Assembly: GCA_963846005.1 (NCBI GenBank)
Contig: CAWJUH010000003.1
Location: 1,612,001-1,676,000 of the forward strand
DNA from: CAVSUR01 sp963846005
Lineage (GTDB): Bacteria; Actinomycetota; Actinomycetes; Streptosporangiales; Streptosporangiaceae
Reading direction: 5' to 3'
Length of the DNA stretch: 64,000 nucleotides
Shown here: positions 10,512-18,935 of the stretch, one piece after another
Numbering within the stretch: position 1 is the first letter of the stretch
Layout: each line of letters begins with the position of its first letter
Notes under the pieces: generated by a model
Told to the model about the DNA's origin: nothing
Seen by the model: the letters and a program-made list of their open reading frames with translations, nothing else
Database searches by the model: none
Translations under genes and position numbers: made by a program

Positions 10512-11335
10512 GCAGCGATACGAGCACCGACCCAGCATTGGTGTTCACGCCCGGGCAGCTGCGCGACCGCGACCCGCGGCTGGTCGCAGCAGTCCGCGAG
10601 GCCCGCGAGGCCGCCGACCCCGCCACGGCCGGCCGGGATGCGATGGCCTGGACATGGGCGCTCACCGGCACCGCGCCGTCACCCATCACGCTGCAGCCCC
10701 CGCCCGGCGAACCACCCAGCCGGGAGGCGATGCGCCGCGAGGCCCGGGCCGGGCTGTATGAGACCGACCGGCGGCACGCGCAGATCGGCGCCGACCCGGA
10801 CGGGACACGGCGTGAGCAGATCCACAGCGCCGCGGTGATCCTTAACTGGCTGGCCGGGGTCGCCGACACGCTGCCCGGCGTGGCTGACCAGGGCCGGTTG
10901 CTCGGCGCCCGGCCCGGCTACGTGCGCGCCGATGACGAGATCGCGGCCATGCTGGGCCGGGCCGAGCGGGCGCTGGCCCGGTACGGCGCCAGCCTGCCGA
11001 CCGCGCCCTGCGGCCCCGAAGCGCCCTGGAGCGCCAGCGCCTGGGAGATGGACATCGCCTACCTGCGCGGCGTCCGTGACGAACTGGCCGCCGTGCTCGC
11101 CGGACCCGGCGCACATTCGCCCGGCTACCTGGACGCCGCCACCAGCGTCATGCTCCAGGGCCGCCCCGACGGTGAAGCGGTTCGCCCGGGCGAATGGCCC
11201 GCCCCGCAGACCGGAGAAGGCGCCGCCGACGCGCGGGCCTGGCTGCGCGGCGAGCACACCGGCGATCCCGTCACCCCAGACGGCTACGGCGTTTACAACT
11301 GCGCTCCCGATGATCTGAGCGCCGCGATGCCCTGA
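10508..11335 (+). CDS. Hypothetical protein coupled to the relaxase
   Basis: 275 residues, starting with an ATGA overlap on the relaxase stop, so the two are translationally coupled. It is hydrophilic, with no signal peptide or membrane segment. Recognisable stretches are FTPGQLRDRDPRLVAAV near the start, IHSAAVILNWLAGVADTLPG in the middle and YGVYNCAPDD near the end. I do not recognise the family. Position and coupling suggest an accessory to DNA processing, but no catalytic motif supports a specific role. Confidence 0.65.
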   Translation: MSSDTSTDPALVFTPGQLRDRDPRLVAAVREAREAADPATAGRDAMAWTWALTGTAPSPITLQPPPGEPPSREAMRREARAGLYETDRRHAQIGADPDGTRREQIHSAAVILNWLAGVADTLPGVADQGRLLGARPGYVRADDEIAAMLGRAERALARYGASLPTAPCGPEAPWSASAWEMDIAYLRGVRDELAAVLAGPGAHSPGYLDAATSVMLQGRPDGEAVRPGEWPAPQTGEGAADARAWLRGEHTGDPVTPDGYGVYNCAPDDLSAAMP

Positions 11336-11388
11336 ATGTCAGCCAGCGGACGCATCATCAAGAGGAGAGCTTTACCGGGGAGGCCGGG

Positions 11389-12209
11389 ATGAGCCGAAGC
11401 TGGTTAGACGTGCCGTTTGCCGACAAGGACGCCGCGAAAGCCTGCGGCGCCCGCTGGGATCCCGCAGCGCGGCGGTGGTACGCGCCCCGGTCCGGCATGC
11501 CTGCGCTGACCCGGTGGGCCGCGCGCCCCGCGCTGCCGCCGCTGCTGCCCGGCGAGGACCGCGACTACGGCGCCGGGCTGTTCGTGGATCTGGTGCCGTC
11601 ATCGTGCTGGTTTACCGCCGGGCGTACGTGCATCAGCGACCAGGACTGGGCGCGGGTGCGCCGCCTGGTCACGGGCCGGGCTGGCCGGCAGTGCGAGGCA
11701 TGCGGCCGCGGTCCCGACCGCGAGCACGGGCGGTGGATGGAAGCGCATGAACGCTGGGAGTATGACAGCGCCACCCGGATTCAGCGGCTGCGGTGCCTGA
11801 TCTGCCTGTGCACCGACTGCCACCTCGCCACCCACTACGGCTACGCCCAGACTCAGGGCAGGGACGCTGCCGCCTTTCGCCATCTGTGCACCGTCACCGG
11901 TATGACCGAGGGTGAGGCCGGCGGCATGTGGAGGGCGCTTTCGCGGTGTGGGCCGCCCGGTCCGGGGTGACCTGGGAACTAGACCTGAGCATTCTCACCG
12001 TCGCCGGTATAGCGATCGTCCATCCCGCCGGTGACGGCTCACGCCGCGCGGCCGCCGCAAACAGTGGGCTCGCCGCTGCGCAGGCCCAGATCAGGCCGGT
12101 CGTCCAGCCGGAGCGCCGCAGCGGATACAGGCCGACTCTCCATGACCGGCCGCGGCGGCCTGGTACTGGTGACCGCTGGCAGCGATGGCTCGAAACCGGC
12201 GAACGATAG
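11389..12209 (+). pseudogene. DUF5710 plus HNH-like zinc-binding protein, frameshifted
   Basis: Starts at ATG 11389. The N-terminal DUF5710-type segment (WLDVPFADKDAAKACGARW, then DPAARRWYAPRSG) is followed by an HNH-like zinc module: QCEACGR, AHERWEYD, CLICLCTDCHLATHYG. These cysteines and histidines would hold one or two zinc ions. Near 11926 the frame changes (one base appears missing after GGCATG) and the protein continues as EGAFAVWAARSGVTWELDL to DRWQRWLETGER. Corrected length is about 273 residues. A partial paralogue lies at 5171-5618. A DNA-acting role is plausible from the HNH-like core but unproven. Confidence 0.7.
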
Positions 12210-12229
12210 CTGTGTGATAGCCGGGCGAT

Positions 12230-12460
12230 TCAGGACGCCGCGGCCGCGCGCCGGTCGTCGGTTTCAGGCCAGGGTCCTGCGTCCAGCGAGCGGCGGTAGG
12301 CGTGAACCGCATTGATCGCCGGCATCACGCCAAGACCGCGGATTAGCATGCACGCGCCGCGCCACGCTAGCTCGCCGTCAACGAGCTCGGCGTCAAGGCC
12401 GCGGCTGCGAAGGAGTTCCCCGACATCGGCGACCAGCGCGTCCGGATCGTAGAACTCCAT
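12230..12460 (-). CDS. Small protein downstream of purC
   Basis: 76 residues, MEFYDPDALVADVGELL and then ELAWRGACMLIRGLG. The start at 12460 is set by an excellent AGGAGG seven bases upstream, embedded in the last codons of purC. It begins two bases after the purC stop, so it is the third gene of the gntR-purC operon. It has no membrane segment or metal motif. The family is not recognised; it may be a partner or modulator of the accessory PurC. Confidence 0.65.
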   Translation of the reverse strand: MEFYDPDALVADVGELLRSRGLDAELVDGELAWRGACMLIRGLGVMPAINAVHAYRRSLDAGPWPETDDRRAAAAS

Positions 12461-12462
12461 GG

Positions 12463-13302
12463 TCAATCCTCCTGCCACCGGCTTTGCGTGATCTGCTCGT
12501 AAACCTCTACGTACCTGCCCCGGGTAGCTTCCACTATGTCAGCCGGGATCGGCGGACCGGGCGGCGTCCGGTCCCAGTCGGCGACGGTGGCCGACCAGTC
12601 CCGCACGAATTGCTTATCGAGATACCGCTGAGGGCGGCCAGGCTGCCAGTCATCAGCCGCCCAGAACCGGGACGAGTCCGATGTCAGCAGTTCGTCGCCG
12701 AGCACCAGTTCGCCGCCCGGCGCGAGTCCGAACTCAAGTTTGGTGTCCGCGATGATGATCCCGCGCTGAGCTGCCAGCTCGGCGCCGCGCTGGTAAACCT
12801 CCAGCGTGATCCTGCGCAACTCGGCCGCCATGTCCGCGCCCAGCAGGCCGGCGACGTCATCGGCGGTGATGAACTCGTCATGCCCCACGGTGGCCTTGGT
12901 GGTGGGCGTGAATACGAGTTCAGGGAGTTTCGAGCCCTCGGCCAGGCCGGGCGGCAGGGAGACACCAGAAATCGCGCCAGCGGCCCGGTATGAATCAAGG
13001 CCGAGGCCCGCCAGGTAGCCGCGGGCGATGCACTCGACTGGGAGCATGTCCAGGCGGCGGCAGCGGATGGCGCGGCCGGCCCATTCCGAGGGCACGGCCG
13101 CGGCCGAGATCACGTGATTGGGCACGACGCCGGCGAGGCGCTCAAACCACCAGAGCGATAGCTGCGTGAGGATCTTCCCCTTGCCGGGGATCGGCGTCGG
13201 CAGGACGACGTCATAGACACTGATCTTGTCCGACGCCACCAGGAGCACGTCCGCGCCGTCCGCGTAGACATCCCGGATCTTGCCCGAGTGCAATAGCTCC
13301 AT
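12463..13302 (-). CDS. purC: SAICAR synthetase (PurC) on mobile element
   Basis: Phosphoribosylaminoimidazole-succinocarboxamide synthase, 279 residues, a full-length single-domain enzyme. It ligates aspartate to CAIR with ATP in purine synthesis. Visible landmarks are LLHSGKIRDVYADG at the N-terminus, MLPVECIARGYLAGLGLDSY (family signature 1 region) and IIIADTKLEFGLAPGGELVL (signature 2, DTKxEFG). It lies three bases downstream of a GntR regulator and is followed by a small gene, on an element whose other genes serve transfer. Housekeeping actinomycete purC normally sits with other pur genes, so this is probably an extra, regulated copy. The catalytic motifs look intact. Confidence 0.9.
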   Translation of the reverse strand: MELLHSGKIRDVYADGADVLLVASDKISVYDVVLPTPIPGKGKILTQLSLWWFERLAGVVPNHVISAAAVPSEWAGRAIRCRRLDMLPVECIARGYLAGLGLDSYRAAGAISGVSLPPGLAEGSKLPELVFTPTTKATVGHDEFITADDVAGLLGADMAAELRRITLEVYQRGAELAAQRGIIIADTKLEFGLAPGGELVLGDELLTSDSSRFWAADDWQPGRPQRYLDKQFVRDWSATVADWDRTPPGPPIPADIVEATRGRYVEVYEQITQSRWQED

Positions 13303-13305
13303 AGC

Positions 13306-14046
13306 TCAGGTGATCTCGTATTCGTGCGATGACCAGCGGCCGGGCACCGATACGCTCTCGCCGTATTCCAGCACGTTGCCCTCGCTGTCGTACCACCAGT
13401 TACACCCGCACGCGACGGGGGACCCGGCGGGCACCTTGAGGTCCTCGGCGTCCTGTGCCGTCGCAGGACGGGCGGATGCCTGATCGACGCCCCTTACCGC
13501 CGCGCGCCCGGTCATCTGCCGCACATATCCCACCGTGCCCTCAACGATCCGCTCAGTGCTGAGCAACCGGGGCGCGTCAAGAGCCAGCTCCCCCGGCATC
13601 CAGGTGGTGGACGCCGACACGGGCACATCATCGCGGTAAGTGACCCTGTGACGCTGGATCACCTCGGCGGCGGACTCCACGCCGAGCGCATCGGCGATGG
13701 CGGCCGGGCATGGCACCAGCTCGGCTGACCTGATCACCGCCCGCTCAGCAGGTGGGTAGATACGGCCCGTGCGCGCGGCCGCGCGGAGCCGGTCCCGGCC
13801 TGCGTAGTTCAGCGCCTCGCCCGCGCACACGACTGTGCCCGTGCCGGGAACACCGCGGACGTAACCCTCTGAGCGAAGTGCCGTGAGGGCCTTGGCGGCC
13901 GTGGGAGCAGAGACCTGCCAGTCGCGGGCCAGCTGGCGGGTCGACGGCACCAGGTCGCCGTCACGAAGCTGCCCGGATCTGATCTGCCGCCGCAGATGCT
14001 CAACGATCTGCACATACGGAGGGTCCGGCCGCTCCACAGTCGGCAT
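13306..14046 (-). CDS. GntR/HutC-family transcriptional regulator
   Basis: 246 residues. An N-terminal winged helix (YVQIVEHLRRQIRSGQL, LARDWQVSAPTAAKALTAL, SEGYVRGVPGTGTVV; residues about 10-75) is followed by a UTRA ligand-binding domain (RHRVTYRDDVPVSASTTWMP, LLSTERIVEGTVGYVRQMTG). It is divergent from the transfer operon and upstream of purC, and its intergenic region carries GTGTA-N4-TACAC type palindromes. This matches KorSA-like repressors of actinomycete integrative elements, which bind their own promoter and the transfer promoter. The ligand is unknown; given purC, a purine-pathway metabolite is an obvious candidate but only an inference. Confidence 0.85.
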   Translation of the reverse strand: MPTVERPDPPYVQIVEHLRRQIRSGQLRDGDLVPSTRQLARDWQVSAPTAAKALTALRSEGYVRGVPGTGTVVCAGEALNYAGRDRLRAAARTGRIYPPAERAVIRSAELVPCPAAIADALGVESAAEVIQRHRVTYRDDVPVSASTTWMPGELALDAPRLLSTERIVEGTVGYVRQMTGRAAVRGVDQASARPATAQDAEDLKVPAGSPVACGCNWWYDSEGNVLEYGESVSVPGRWSSHEYEIT

Positions 14047-14079
14047 CGTCGTCGCTCCCTCCGGTTAGACCCCCTGCGA

Positions 14080-14093
14080 GTGTATAAGTACAC
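14080..14093. promoter_or_regulatory. Candidate GntR operator 1
   Basis: GTGTATAAGTACAC has perfect GTGTA/TACAC arms around four bases. It sits 34 bases upstream of the gntR start codon (ATG at 14046, minus strand), in a position to block that promoter. It shares the half-site GTGTATAAGT with a sequence at 14171-14180. Confidence 0.55.
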
Positions 14094-14150
14094 ATCCACC
14101 GGCGGATGCAAGTAAGCAGGTTAAGACCCTGCAAGAAAACCGACGTCACT

Positions 14151-14182
14151 AGTGTACTAGAACACTTACGGTGTATAAGTTA
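14151..14182. promoter_or_regulatory. Candidate GntR operators 2 and 3 before the transfer operon
   Basis: AGTGTACTAGAACACT (14151-14166) is a palindrome with AGTGT/ACACT arms and a CTAG-containing centre, similar in style to HutC-subfamily sites. GTGTATAAGTTA (14171-14182) repeats the left half of operator 1. They lie 60-90 bases upstream of the GTG at 14242, where the plus-strand promoter is expected. Together with operator 1 they would let one repressor control both divergent units. Confidence 0.5.
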
Positions 14183-14241
14183 GGTGATGGTAATCCGGCA
14201 ATCCGGCCGGGTGCCCGGAGCGCGACTACGGAGGACCGCCC

Positions 14242-14460
14242 GTGACTGATCAGCAGACTGACCTGCCGGCGCCGCCTCGCCTCGATACCCGGCTGGACAC
14301 CCGCATTCCCGCCGACGTGGATGAGCGGCTGCGCCTGACCGCACTGGTCCAGCGGCGGTCCCTTGGCCGCGTGCTGGCCGAGGCACTGGAGGCCCACCTG
14401 CAGTCCCGCGCCCAGCTCGCCGCGCAGTTGCAGACCGCAGGAGGTACTCCCGATGACTGA
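14242..14460 (+). CDS. Ribbon-helix-helix-like small protein
   Basis: 72 residues, first gene of the plus-strand transfer operon. RLDTRIPADVDERLRLTALVQ and RSLGRVLAEALEAHLQ match the beta-strand plus two-helix pattern of Arc/CopG proteins. GTG 14242 follows GGAGG at 14230-14234. Such proteins often bind oriT-adjacent DNA or act as copy/transfer regulators. The stop overlaps the next start by several bases, implying coupled translation. Confidence 0.6.
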   Translation: MTDQQTDLPAPPRLDTRLDTRIPADVDERLRLTALVQRRSLGRVLAEALEAHLQSRAQLAAQLQTAGGTPDD

Positions 14461-15421
14461 CCTGCTCGAAGCCTTCCGCCAGTCCGGCGGGGCTGGGCAC
14501 CAGGTCACTGCCGCTCACGTATCTCGCGACGGCGCCGACGTCATCTCGCGGCCGCGCTGGTCATGGCATCCTCCGTCGCCGCGGGTCACGCTCGGCGGCG
14601 TGCTGCTGGCAGCTGCCTCCGTGCTGCTGGCCGCGCTGGCCGTGACCCAGGGCTATGTGTCCTGGCATCAGCAGGACGTATTCGACCTGACCGCGAGGCC
14701 GGGCCAGGTCACCGCGGCGGCACTGGAGGCGCTCGGGCTGGACGCGGCCGCGCTCATCTTCGCGGTGCTCGGCGTGGCCCTGGCCCGCCTTGGCCGGCCA
14801 GCCCGCACCGAGCGGCTGCTAGTCGCAGCCTGCGCGGCCGGCTCGATGATCCAGAACCTGCTCGGCGCGAATCTTGGCAGCCCTCGGTCGGTGGCGGTGT
14901 ACGTGCTGCCGCCGGTGCTGTTCGCGGCAACGGCGGACCGGCTGATCGCGGTGATCCACCGGGCCGCGCTCGGCCCCGCGGACACAGACGCGCCCGGGCG
15001 CCGGTCGGTGTGGCACCTGGCCGGGGTGGTGGTGCTGTACGGGCTGCGGCTGGTGCTGGCGCCGGTGTCCACCCCGGAGGGGATCCGCCGTCTGATCCTG
15101 GCCGCGGCACCGCTGCCCGGCGCGGATCCGCGGTCGCTCCAGCTACAGGCGCGGGCCGACACTGCACCCGCCAGCCATGAGCATTCACCTCCCGACCTCG
15201 CTGCTGGTCAGCCGTCCGTGCATCGGCGGGCACGGACTGGCAAGACGGCCCGGCTCCTGGACTTGGCCGCCGAGCGGCACGACCTGGCGGCGGTGCCGCT
15301 GCCCGACGTCGCCGGCATCGCCGGGACGCTCGCGGCCGAGGTGGACCTGCATCCGGGCACCGCACGGCGTGAATTGCTCGCGCACGTCCGCCAGCTGCAG
15401 GCCGAGAGGGGGTGCGAGTGA
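14453..15421 (+). CDS. DUF2637 membrane protein (Spd-like)
   Basis: 322 residues from ATG 14453, which overlaps the previous gene and follows GGAGG at 14440-14444. About five hydrophobic segments follow a soluble N-terminus: LGGVLLAAASVLLAALAV, LDAAALIFAVLGVALARLG, LVAACAAGSMIQNLLG, VYVLPPVLFAATADRLIAV and VWHLAGVVVLYGLRLVLAP. This is the DUF2637 arrangement common next to coupling-protein genes of actinomycete conjugative elements, where spread proteins are encoded. The C-terminal tail (VAGIAGTLAAEVDLHPGTAR) looks like a small winged helix. Confidence 0.7.
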   Translation: MTDLLEAFRQSGGAGHQVTAAHVSRDGADVISRPRWSWHPPSPRVTLGGVLLAAASVLLAALAVTQGYVSWHQQDVFDLTARPGQVTAAALEALGLDAAALIFAVLGVALARLGRPARTERLLVAACAAGSMIQNLLGANLGSPRSVAVYVLPPVLFAATADRLIAVIHRAALGPADTDAPGRRSVWHLAGVVVLYGLRLVLAPVSTPEGIRRLILAAAPLPGADPRSLQLQARADTAPASHEHSPPDLAAGQPSVHRRARTGKTARLLDLAAERHDLAAVPLPDVAGIAGTLAAEVDLHPGTARRELLAHVRQLQAERGCE

Positions 15422-15633
15422 TGAGCGCCTACCTGATGACCGACACCGAAGTCAGCAGCATCAGCTTCGACGGTGCGTGGGTCAACGACCGCAGCGGCGT
15501 CCCGAATGCACGGATCATGCTCGGTGCTGGCCGGCTGGTGCTCACCGACGCGGAATCGGTGGACGCCCTTATCGCCGCCGCTATGCAGGCACGGGACGAG
15601 CTGAAGCGCCTCGCTGAGAGCGGTGGGTCATGA
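15421..15633 (+). CDS. Small hypothetical protein in transfer operon
   Basis: 70 residues (MSAYLMTDTEVSSISFDGAW). ATG 15421 overlaps the preceding stop by one base (TGATG), and its own stop overlaps the next ATG (ATGA). It has no membrane segment or recognised motif. It is retained as real because of its strict coupling between two transfer genes. Confidence 0.6.
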   Translation: MSAYLMTDTEVSSISFDGAWVNDRSGVPNARIMLGAGRLVLTDAESVDALIAAAMQARDELKRLAESGGS

Positions 15634-17423
15634 GCACGCTGGTTCTGGTCGTGCTGGCCGCGAGCGCCGTCGTCTCCGTGCTGGCGGTGCTCTGGGGTCA
15701 GGTCCTGCCCGGGGTCGGGCTGCGCGGCGACAGCACAATGCCGTCTAACCGCGTGCGGCGGCTGCGGATCCGGCTGCGGCTGCGGCTGCGGCCGGGCCCT
15801 GGTCACGCGACCGCGGGGGAGTTGTGGCTGCGGTGGTCGCGGCTGGCGATCCTGCGCGGATCAGGCCGCGCCCGCCCGTCCGTGCCGTTGCGGGTCCGGA
15901 TGGTCCGGCCTGTGCTGTGCTGCGTGCTGCTGGGGTGGGCGCAGTGGCGGCACGCGCTGCGGCTGCCGCTGGAAGAGCATGTGCTCATCCTCGCCGGGCC
16001 GCGGACCGGCAAGTCAGCGCTGCTCGGCCACATGATCATGCGTTATCCGGGGCCGGTTCTGTCCACCACCACCAAGGCGGACATTTTCGGGCTGACTGCG
16101 GGCATCCGGGCCCGGCGCGGGCCCGTCTATGTGTTCAATCCGCAGGCTGTCGGCGAAGGCGTGCCGTCTACCTTCCGCTGGGATCTGATCGCCGGGTGCG
16201 CTGACCAGGCCACGGCGATCCGCCGCGCCACCGCGCTGTGCTCGGCGATCGACACCGAAGGCATGGAGGGCGGCTCCTGGTGGGCGCAGAAGGCGCAGGC
16301 CTACTTCCGGGCCCTCCTGCACGCTGCAGCACTGGCTCACGGGGACATGCGGCTGGTCACAGCGTGGACGGTCGGCAGCGCCGAGGACGCGGAGCATGTG
16401 CTGGCCGCGCGTGGTCGGCACGATCTCGCCGGCGCTGTGCGCGAGATGCAGGCCGAGGATCCGCCGACGATGACCGCCGCGGAGGTGCTCGCGCTGCTGG
16501 AGGCCGAGTCGCTTGGCGTGTGGCGAGCCGAACTGGCGCAGCTGCGCGGCCCCGCGGATAAGACGAACGCGACGATCCGCATGGTCATGTCCCAGTGCCT
16601 GGCGTTCATGGCCGACCCGCAACTGGCTTTGTCAGTGCTTCCCGGCCCCGGCGCGGGATTCGACATCCCGGCGTTCCTGGCCGCCAGCGGCACGCTGTAC
16701 CTGATCGCCTCGGCCGAGCAGGACAACTCGCCGGTAGCGCCGCTGTTCGCCTGCCTGGCGAACGAAGTGCACTGGATCGCTCAGCAGATCGGCCAGTCCA
16801 TGCCGGGCGGCCGGCTGGATCCGCCGCTGCTGATGGCACTAGACGAGATCACCCAGACCTGCCCGGTGCCGCTGGACAAGTGGCTGGCCGATTCCGGAGG
16901 CAAGGGCTGCCAGATCGCCACGGTGGCGCACGGCGAGGCGCAGCTGCGCGCCCGGTGGGGCCAGCACGGCGCCGAGGTCATCGTGGACACCGCCGGCGCG
17001 CTCATGCTGCTTCCGGGGATCAAGGACCCGGACACCCTAGAGCACGCCTCCGATCTGTGCGGCAGCGCCCTGTACCGGATGCCCAGACAGGAGCAGGATT
17101 CCGCGTACCCGGTGATGACGGTGGCGATGATCCGCCAGCTTCCCCCGTTCCGGGCCCTGGTGATCCGCGGCGGCTTGTCGCCGGTGGTGGCGAAATTGCC
17201 GAAGGCCTGGCGCAGCCTCGCCTACACCCGGGCGCGGGTCGGTGGCTACGCGCGGCTGTGGCTGCCGTCAGCACCAATGCCGGTCGAGCTTTCCGAGCCG
17301 CTGCTGCCGGTGCCAATTGAGCTAGCCGCACGGCTGGCCAAGGTCAACGGGCACCAGCCCGGGCCAGAACTGGCCCAGGCGCTGCCCGCAGGCGCGCCGG
17401 ACACGCCCTGGAGCACCCGGTGA
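15630..17423 (+). CDS. VirD4/TraG-type conjugative coupling ATPase
   Basis: 597 residues. An N-terminal hydrophobic segment (residues about 3-25) and a second near 93-104 anchor it in the membrane. Walker A GPRTGKSA lies at about 123-130 (VLILAGPRTGKSALLGHMIM) and Walker B in PPLLMALDEITQTCP, inside the TraM-recognition/TraG C-terminal domain. Length and layout fit a full-size type IV coupling protein, which recruits the relaxase-DNA complex to the transfer pore. ATGA overlap upstream and GTGA overlap downstream place it in the middle of the operon. No partner VirB4 ATPase is visible in the window. Confidence 0.85.
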   Translation: MSTLVLVVLAASAVVSVLAVLWGQVLPGVGLRGDSTMPSNRVRRLRIRLRLRLRPGPGHATAGELWLRWSRLAILRGSGRARPSVPLRVRMVRPVLCCVLLGWAQWRHALRLPLEEHVLILAGPRTGKSALLGHMIMRYPGPVLSTTTKADIFGLTAGIRARRGPVYVFNPQAVGEGVPSTFRWDLIAGCADQATAIRRATALCSAIDTEGMEGGSWWAQKAQAYFRALLHAAALAHGDMRLVTAWTVGSAEDAEHVLAARGRHDLAGAVREMQAEDPPTMTAAEVLALLEAESLGVWRAELAQLRGPADKTNATIRMVMSQCLAFMADPQLALSVLPGPGAGFDIPAFLAASGTLYLIASAEQDNSPVAPLFACLANEVHWIAQQIGQSMPGGRLDPPLLMALDEITQTCPVPLDKWLADSGGKGCQIATVAHGEAQLRARWGQHGAEVIVDTAGALMLLPGIKDPDTLEHASDLCGSALYRMPRQEQDSAYPVMTVAMIRQLPPFRALVIRGGLSPVVAKLPKAWRSLAYTRARVGGYARLWLPSAPMPVELSEPLLPVPIELAARLAKVNGHQPGPELAQALPAGAPDTPWSTR

Positions 17424-17950
17424 CTGGCCACGACCAGGCGGCCGCCACGGAGACAGGGCGCCGGTTCCTGGAAGTGGACGGCAGGTTGCGGTCGCTGGAC
17501 TCCCGGCTAGCTCGCGCCGAGCGCAGCGTCCGGGCCGCTGGAGATCTCGTGCCCCGCGTGGCGAGCCTGGAGCAGGCCGCCACCCGGTCATCCCAGGACA
17601 TTGGCCGTGGCGATGAAGGCCGCTACCAGCCGGCGCGCACCGTCCGCTGGTGGGCGCTGGACGACGAAGCCCGCGGCGACGCGCTTGCCCGGCTGCAGTC
17701 CTGGCTGACCCAAGTCCTGCAGCCCAGCTACGGCCACCTTGCTCAGCAGGTCCCTGCCTGCTGGCAGCAGCATCCGCTGGCCTGCCACGCGCTGGACACC
17801 CTTTCGGAGCTGTGGTCCTACCTGTACCTGACTGAGGACCGCGGCCCTGGCCTGCTGGCCGGGCAGGCCGAATTTCAGACCCTCACCCTGCCCCGCTACC
17901 TCGCGCAGATCGCCGCGGAGGCCGAGTCGTGCGGTCACGGGCGGCCGTGA
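17420..17950 (+). CDS. DUF4913 protein
   Basis: 176 residues, GTG start overlapping the coupling-protein stop. The N-terminal part is a short coiled-coil region (RLRSLDSRLARAERSVR). The C-terminal part carries the DUF4913 pattern: VRWWALDDEARGDALARLQ, WLTQVLQPSY and LDTLSELWSYLYLT. The family occurs in actinomycete mobile elements. Its biochemical role is unknown. Confidence 0.7.
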   Translation: MTGHDQAAATETGRRFLEVDGRLRSLDSRLARAERSVRAAGDLVPRVASLEQAATRSSQDIGRGDEGRYQPARTVRWWALDDEARGDALARLQSWLTQVLQPSYGHLAQQVPACWQQHPLACHALDTLSELWSYLYLTEDRGPGLLAGQAEFQTLTLPRYLAQIAAEAESCGHGRP

Positions 17951-18747
17951 TGAACAAACGCGAGCGCGCCGCGCACACCTACGCCGATGCGGGCTGGCAC
18001 GTGTTCCCCTGCCGGCCCGGCGGCAAAGAGCCGGTCACGCGGCACGGGCTGAATGACGCCACGGTCAGTCACCGCGACATCGAGCGGTGGTGGAGCAGGG
18101 TGCCGGCGGCCAACGTCGCCATCCGCACCGGCGCGCCGTACGGCCCGGACGTGCTGGACATCGACCGCAAGGGAGAACGGTCCGGTTTCCCGGCGCTCAA
18201 CCGCCTGCTGCGGGCCGAGCTGGTGCCCGGGGCGAAAGCGGAGGTAAGAACCCCGAGCGGCGGCATGCACTTGTTCTACCGGGGGACCGACCAGCGCAAC
18301 GGGCACCTGCCCCGCCAGCTGATCGACTACCGGGCGACGGGCGGCTACATTCTGGCCGCGCCGAGCGGCACGGAAAAGGGCCTGTATCACGTTGTGAGCC
18401 ACCGGCCCAGCGACTGGGCCTTTGACTGGCAGGCCGCCCGGGATCACCTGGAGCCGCAGGCACAGATCCGGCAAGAGCATTCACAGCGGCAGGCGCAGGA
18501 CGGCCAGGACGCGGGCCTGCCCGGATGGGTTGCGAGGCAGCCCGAGGGTAACCGGAACTCCGGATTGCACTGGGCCGCGTGCCGGGTTGTCGAGCACGGC
18601 AATGATCACCTGCTACCCGGCCTGGCCGAGGCCGCGAAAGCCGCCGGGCTGCTCGAGCGCGAAGTGCAGGCCACGCTGCGCAGCGCTCAGCGGTCGGCCG
18701 AGCCGCTCCCAAAAGAACCTGAACGCGACAGGGAGGCGGCGTCATGA
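17950..18747 (+). CDS. Small primase-polymerase (prim-pol)
   Basis: 265 residues from ATG 17950 (TGATG overlap). The bifunctional primase/polymerase fold is shown by GWHVFPCRPGGKEPVTRHG, the metal-binding DxD in PDVLDIDRKG and SGGMHLFYRG with the conserved His. A small helical region (PEGNRNSGLHWAACRVVEHG) follows. There is no helicase domain, so it is a short prim-pol, probably for priming the transferred or replicating strand. It supports a replicative or conjugative circular form of the element. Confidence 0.8.
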   Translation: MNKRERAAHTYADAGWHVFPCRPGGKEPVTRHGLNDATVSHRDIERWWSRVPAANVAIRTGAPYGPDVLDIDRKGERSGFPALNRLLRAELVPGAKAEVRTPSGGMHLFYRGTDQRNGHLPRQLIDYRATGGYILAAPSGTEKGLYHVVSHRPSDWAFDWQAARDHLEPQAQIRQEHSQRQAQDGQDAGLPGWVARQPEGNRNSGLHWAACRVVEHGNDHLLPGLAEAAKAAGLLEREVQATLRSAQRSAEPLPKEPERDREAAS

Positions 18748-18935
18748 GGCCGCCGCGGCCCGACAGCGGCGAACTGAGCCGGGAAGTCTTTGAGCGGGCA
18801 CGCCAGATCGCCGCTGAAGCCCCGCCCTTGACCCCCGGCCAGCAAACGGCGCTGCGCGCGCTGCTGGCTAATGCCGGGCACGGCGCCAGATCAGATGCAC
18901 CCCATCACCAGGCCGGCAGTAATGCGGCGGCCTGA
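18744..18935 (+). CDS. Small hypothetical protein
   Basis: 63 residues (ELSREVFERARQIAAEAPPL, then TPGQQTALRALLANAG), ATG overlapping the prim-pol stop after a GGGAGG. It is mostly helical and hydrophilic. It overlaps the start of the following GIY-YIG-like gene. Function unknown. Confidence 0.5.
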   Translation: MRPPRPDSGELSREVFERARQIAAEAPPLTPGQQTALRALLANAGHGARSDAPHHQAGSNAAA

